A stretch of 64,000 nucleotides of DNA from Riemerella anatipestifer (GTDB taxonomy: Bacteria > Bacteroidota > Bacteroidia > Flavobacteriales > Weeksellaceae). This document shows, piece after piece, positions 62,784 to 64,000 of this stretch (positions within the stretch are counted from its first letter, which is position 1; every line of letters starts with the position of its first letter). The position numbers and the translations under genes were made by a program. Where the stretch lies: contig NZ_CP073239.1 of the NCBI RefSeq assembly GCF_009670965.2, forward strand, positions 62,001 through 126,000, given 5' to 3'. The notes beneath the pieces were generated by a model. It ran no database searches and had not been told where the DNA came from. It saw nothing but the letters and a program-made list of their open reading frames with translations.

Positions 62784-63809
62784 TTACTTTATTTGTTTTT
62801 CGTTAAGCCAATCTTGATATGCTTTTGCGTTTTTTGCATGCTCTACATCGCTACTTGTAAACTTATGAAAACCTATTTTCTGTGGGTCTGCACACATATA
62901 GATATACTCATGTTTTTCGGCATTTAGCACTGCATCTACTGAGTTTTTATCTGTTACACAAATAGGTCCAGGAGGAATACCAACATTAGCATAAGTATTG
63001 TATGGCGAAGACGTTTTTAAATCTTTGTAATACACTCTTTTAATCACTTTATTAAAGCCACTTGATTGGTTAATAGCGTAAATTACCGTAGGGTCAGACT
63101 GTAGTTTCATACCCTTTCTATAACGGTTAAGATATAGCCCTGCAATGGTCTTCTGTTCATCTATCCTACCGCCAGATTCTTTATACACAATAGAAGCCAA
63201 AGCATAAATTTGATTTCTATCTAAACCTAACTTCTTTTCTTTCTCTAAGCGTTCAGCATTCCAAAAATCGTTGTATTGTTTCTCAAAAACACCAAAGAAC
63301 TCCTTCGGACTCACCGTCCAAAAAAACTGATAAGTATCTATAAAGAAATATTTTTTTAAGTCTTCCGCCTCTGACAGACCTTTGGATTGAGCAATTTGGT
63401 TAAACTCTTTTATAAAGGCTAAAGAATCTGCCTCCGTTTTTTTGGCTACACGCCCCATCATTTGGTAAACATTATCAAAAGCAATAATTCTAAAGTTATC
63501 AGGCGACTGATTGCCTGCCTTTATCATATTTACCAAAGCTGTATTATCCATACCTTCGGTAATTTTATAGCGTCCCGTATGGAAAAAACGATTCATATTT
63601 TTGCTCAACGCTACCTGTTTAAAACTTTCTTTATCTTTAAGATAAGGAGCAACAGAATCTAATATCTGTTCAAAATGGGCCTCTTTTGGAATATAAAATA
63701 CACCTTCTTTTGAAACATTATTTCCGTAGTATTTCTTATAAAAACTGTATCCGAAATAACCGCCCACCACAAGGACAATAGCAAATATAAATCCGATTAT
63801 TTTTTTCAT
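62784..63809 (-). CDS. mltG: Endolytic murein transglycosylase MltG
   Basis: 341 residues. One N-terminal membrane anchor (about 5-22), then a LysM-like part and the YceG/MltG fold. The catalytic glutamate lies in IYALASIVYKESGG (E211), followed by EQKTIAGLYLNRYRKGMKLQSDPTVIYA. It cleaves nascent glycan strands at the inner-membrane surface and limits their length. It starts 9 bases after dapF ends and lies in the same operon, a usual Bacteroidota pairing. Confidence 0.93.
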   Translation of the reverse strand: MKKIIGFIFAIVLVVGGYFGYSFYKKYYGNNVSKEGVFYIPKEAHFEQILDSVAPYLKDKESFKQVALSKNMNRFFHTGRYKITEGMDNTALVNMIKAGNQSPDNFRIIAFDNVYQMMGRVAKKTEADSLAFIKEFNQIAQSKGLSEAEDLKKYFFIDTYQFFWTVSPKEFFGVFEKQYNDFWNAERLEKEKKLGLDRNQIYALASIVYKESGGRIDEQKTIAGLYLNRYRKGMKLQSDPTVIYAINQSSGFNKVIKRVYYKDLKTSSPYNTYANVGIPPGPICVTDKNSVDAVLNAEKHEYIYMCADPQKIGFHKFTSSDVEHAKNAKAYQDWLNEKQIK

Positions 63810-63818
63810 TTTCTAATT

Positions 63819-64000
63819 TCAAATAGTTCCTTTAAAAACCTGCACCGCAGTACCTTCTAACCACACATTACAAAAGCCTACATCTTTCTTTTCAGCATAA
63901 ACTTTGAGATTACCTCCCAGAGTTTTAATATTTACAGAATCTCTATTCTTATCCTGAATAAAAGATAATGCAGATGCAGTTACTCCTGTGCCACAGCTAT
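63819..64000 (-). CDS. dapF: Diaminopimelate epimerase, C-terminal end (partial)
   Basis: The minus-strand frame is open to the window edge and ends at TGA 63819-63821. It contains SCGTGVTASAL, the signature around the second catalytic cysteine, and ends with VWLEGTAVQVFKGTI. DapF converts LL- to meso-diaminopimelate for peptidoglycan and lysine. About 60 residues are visible; the start lies beyond the window. It precedes mltG in the same direction with a 9-base gap. Confidence 0.93.
   Translation of the reverse strand, partial: SCGTGVTASALSFIQDKNRDSVNIKTLGGNLKVYAEKKDVGFCNVWLEGTAVQVFKGTI

Noticed and set aside
1..64000. CRISPR array, rRNA operon, prophage or insertion sequence
   Set aside because: No regularly spaced direct repeats, rRNA motifs, integrase/structural phage genes or transposase were found; the only recombinase-like sequence lacks catalytic residues.

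Overview
The window is AT-rich (roughly one third G+C by eye) and looks like the chromosome of a Flavobacteriia member, most likely Weeksellaceae (Riemerella or Chryseobacterium-like). The support is: promoters of the Bacteroidota type (TTG, about 19 nt, TAnnTTTG); exported proteins with glutamine directly after the signal peptide; a PorZ homologue of the type IX secretion system; a fused ResB-CcsA cytochrome c maturation protein; an F-type ATP synthase operon without atpD/atpC; and the gene orders ftsK-lolA-lptF and porZ-recO. The genus is an inference. There is no phage, insertion sequence, rRNA or CRISPR array.

Layout. 1-2.4 kb (+): the end of uvrA, an outer-membrane barrel protein, purH. 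2.7-7.3 kb (-): an orphan nuclease-like gene and an uncharacterised pair (an 891-residue exported protein and a lipoprotein with a barrel-like pattern). 7.4-11.2 kb (+): yaaA-prmC-trmH with overlapping genes, then ffh. 11.2-12.8 kb (-): a small arsenic-type operon (ArsR regulator, DUF6428-type protein, ArsC-type reductase) with repeated candidate operators and no efflux pump. 12.9-15.4 kb (-): prfC and a potassium channel with a zinc-ribbon tail. 15.5-19.4 kb (+): a NIF3-family protein, a coiled-coil protein with a cysteine-free ribbon, and an S9 peptidase. 19.7-35.5 kb (-): a possible transferred cassette, recF, a UbiA-like membrane protein lacking a normal start codon, ccsBA, a lipoprotein, trmD, NDH-2, sucAB, and a CorC-like/clpS/SRPBCC operon. 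35.7-41.1 kb (-): the ATP synthase operon atpI-like, B, E, F, H, A, G. 41.2-43.7 kb (+): a TetA-like MFS pump, tatA, a PAP2 phosphatase and the initiator tRNA. 43.7-54.2 kb (-): recO, porZ, a 5'-nucleotidase split into two genes in reversed order, a cholesterol-oxidase-like flavoenzyme, a lipoprotein, then holA, a glutaminyl cyclase, an exported protein and a deoxynucleoside kinase. 54.2-60.1 kb (+): an HsdR_N-like nuclease, ftsK, a LolA-like protein, an LptF/G permease, ogt. 60.2-64 kb (-): a TonB-type receptor, mltG and the end of dapF.

Most genes are housekeeping: respiration (ATP synthase, NDH-2, 2-oxoglutarate dehydrogenase, cytochrome c maturation), envelope biogenesis (LolA-like, LptF/G, MltG, DapF, PorZ, TatA) and DNA or RNA maintenance (RecF, RecO, HolA, FtsK, TrmD, TrmH). 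The parts most worth a second look are the cholesterol oxidase homologue with its three catalytic residues in place, the ArsR sites that coincide with promoter -7 elements, promoters that leave almost no 5' leader, the two orphan PD-(D/E)xK proteins, the UbiA-like gene with no ATG/GTG/TTG at its apparent N-terminus, and the gene at 19.7-20.6 kb flanked by inverted sequence.
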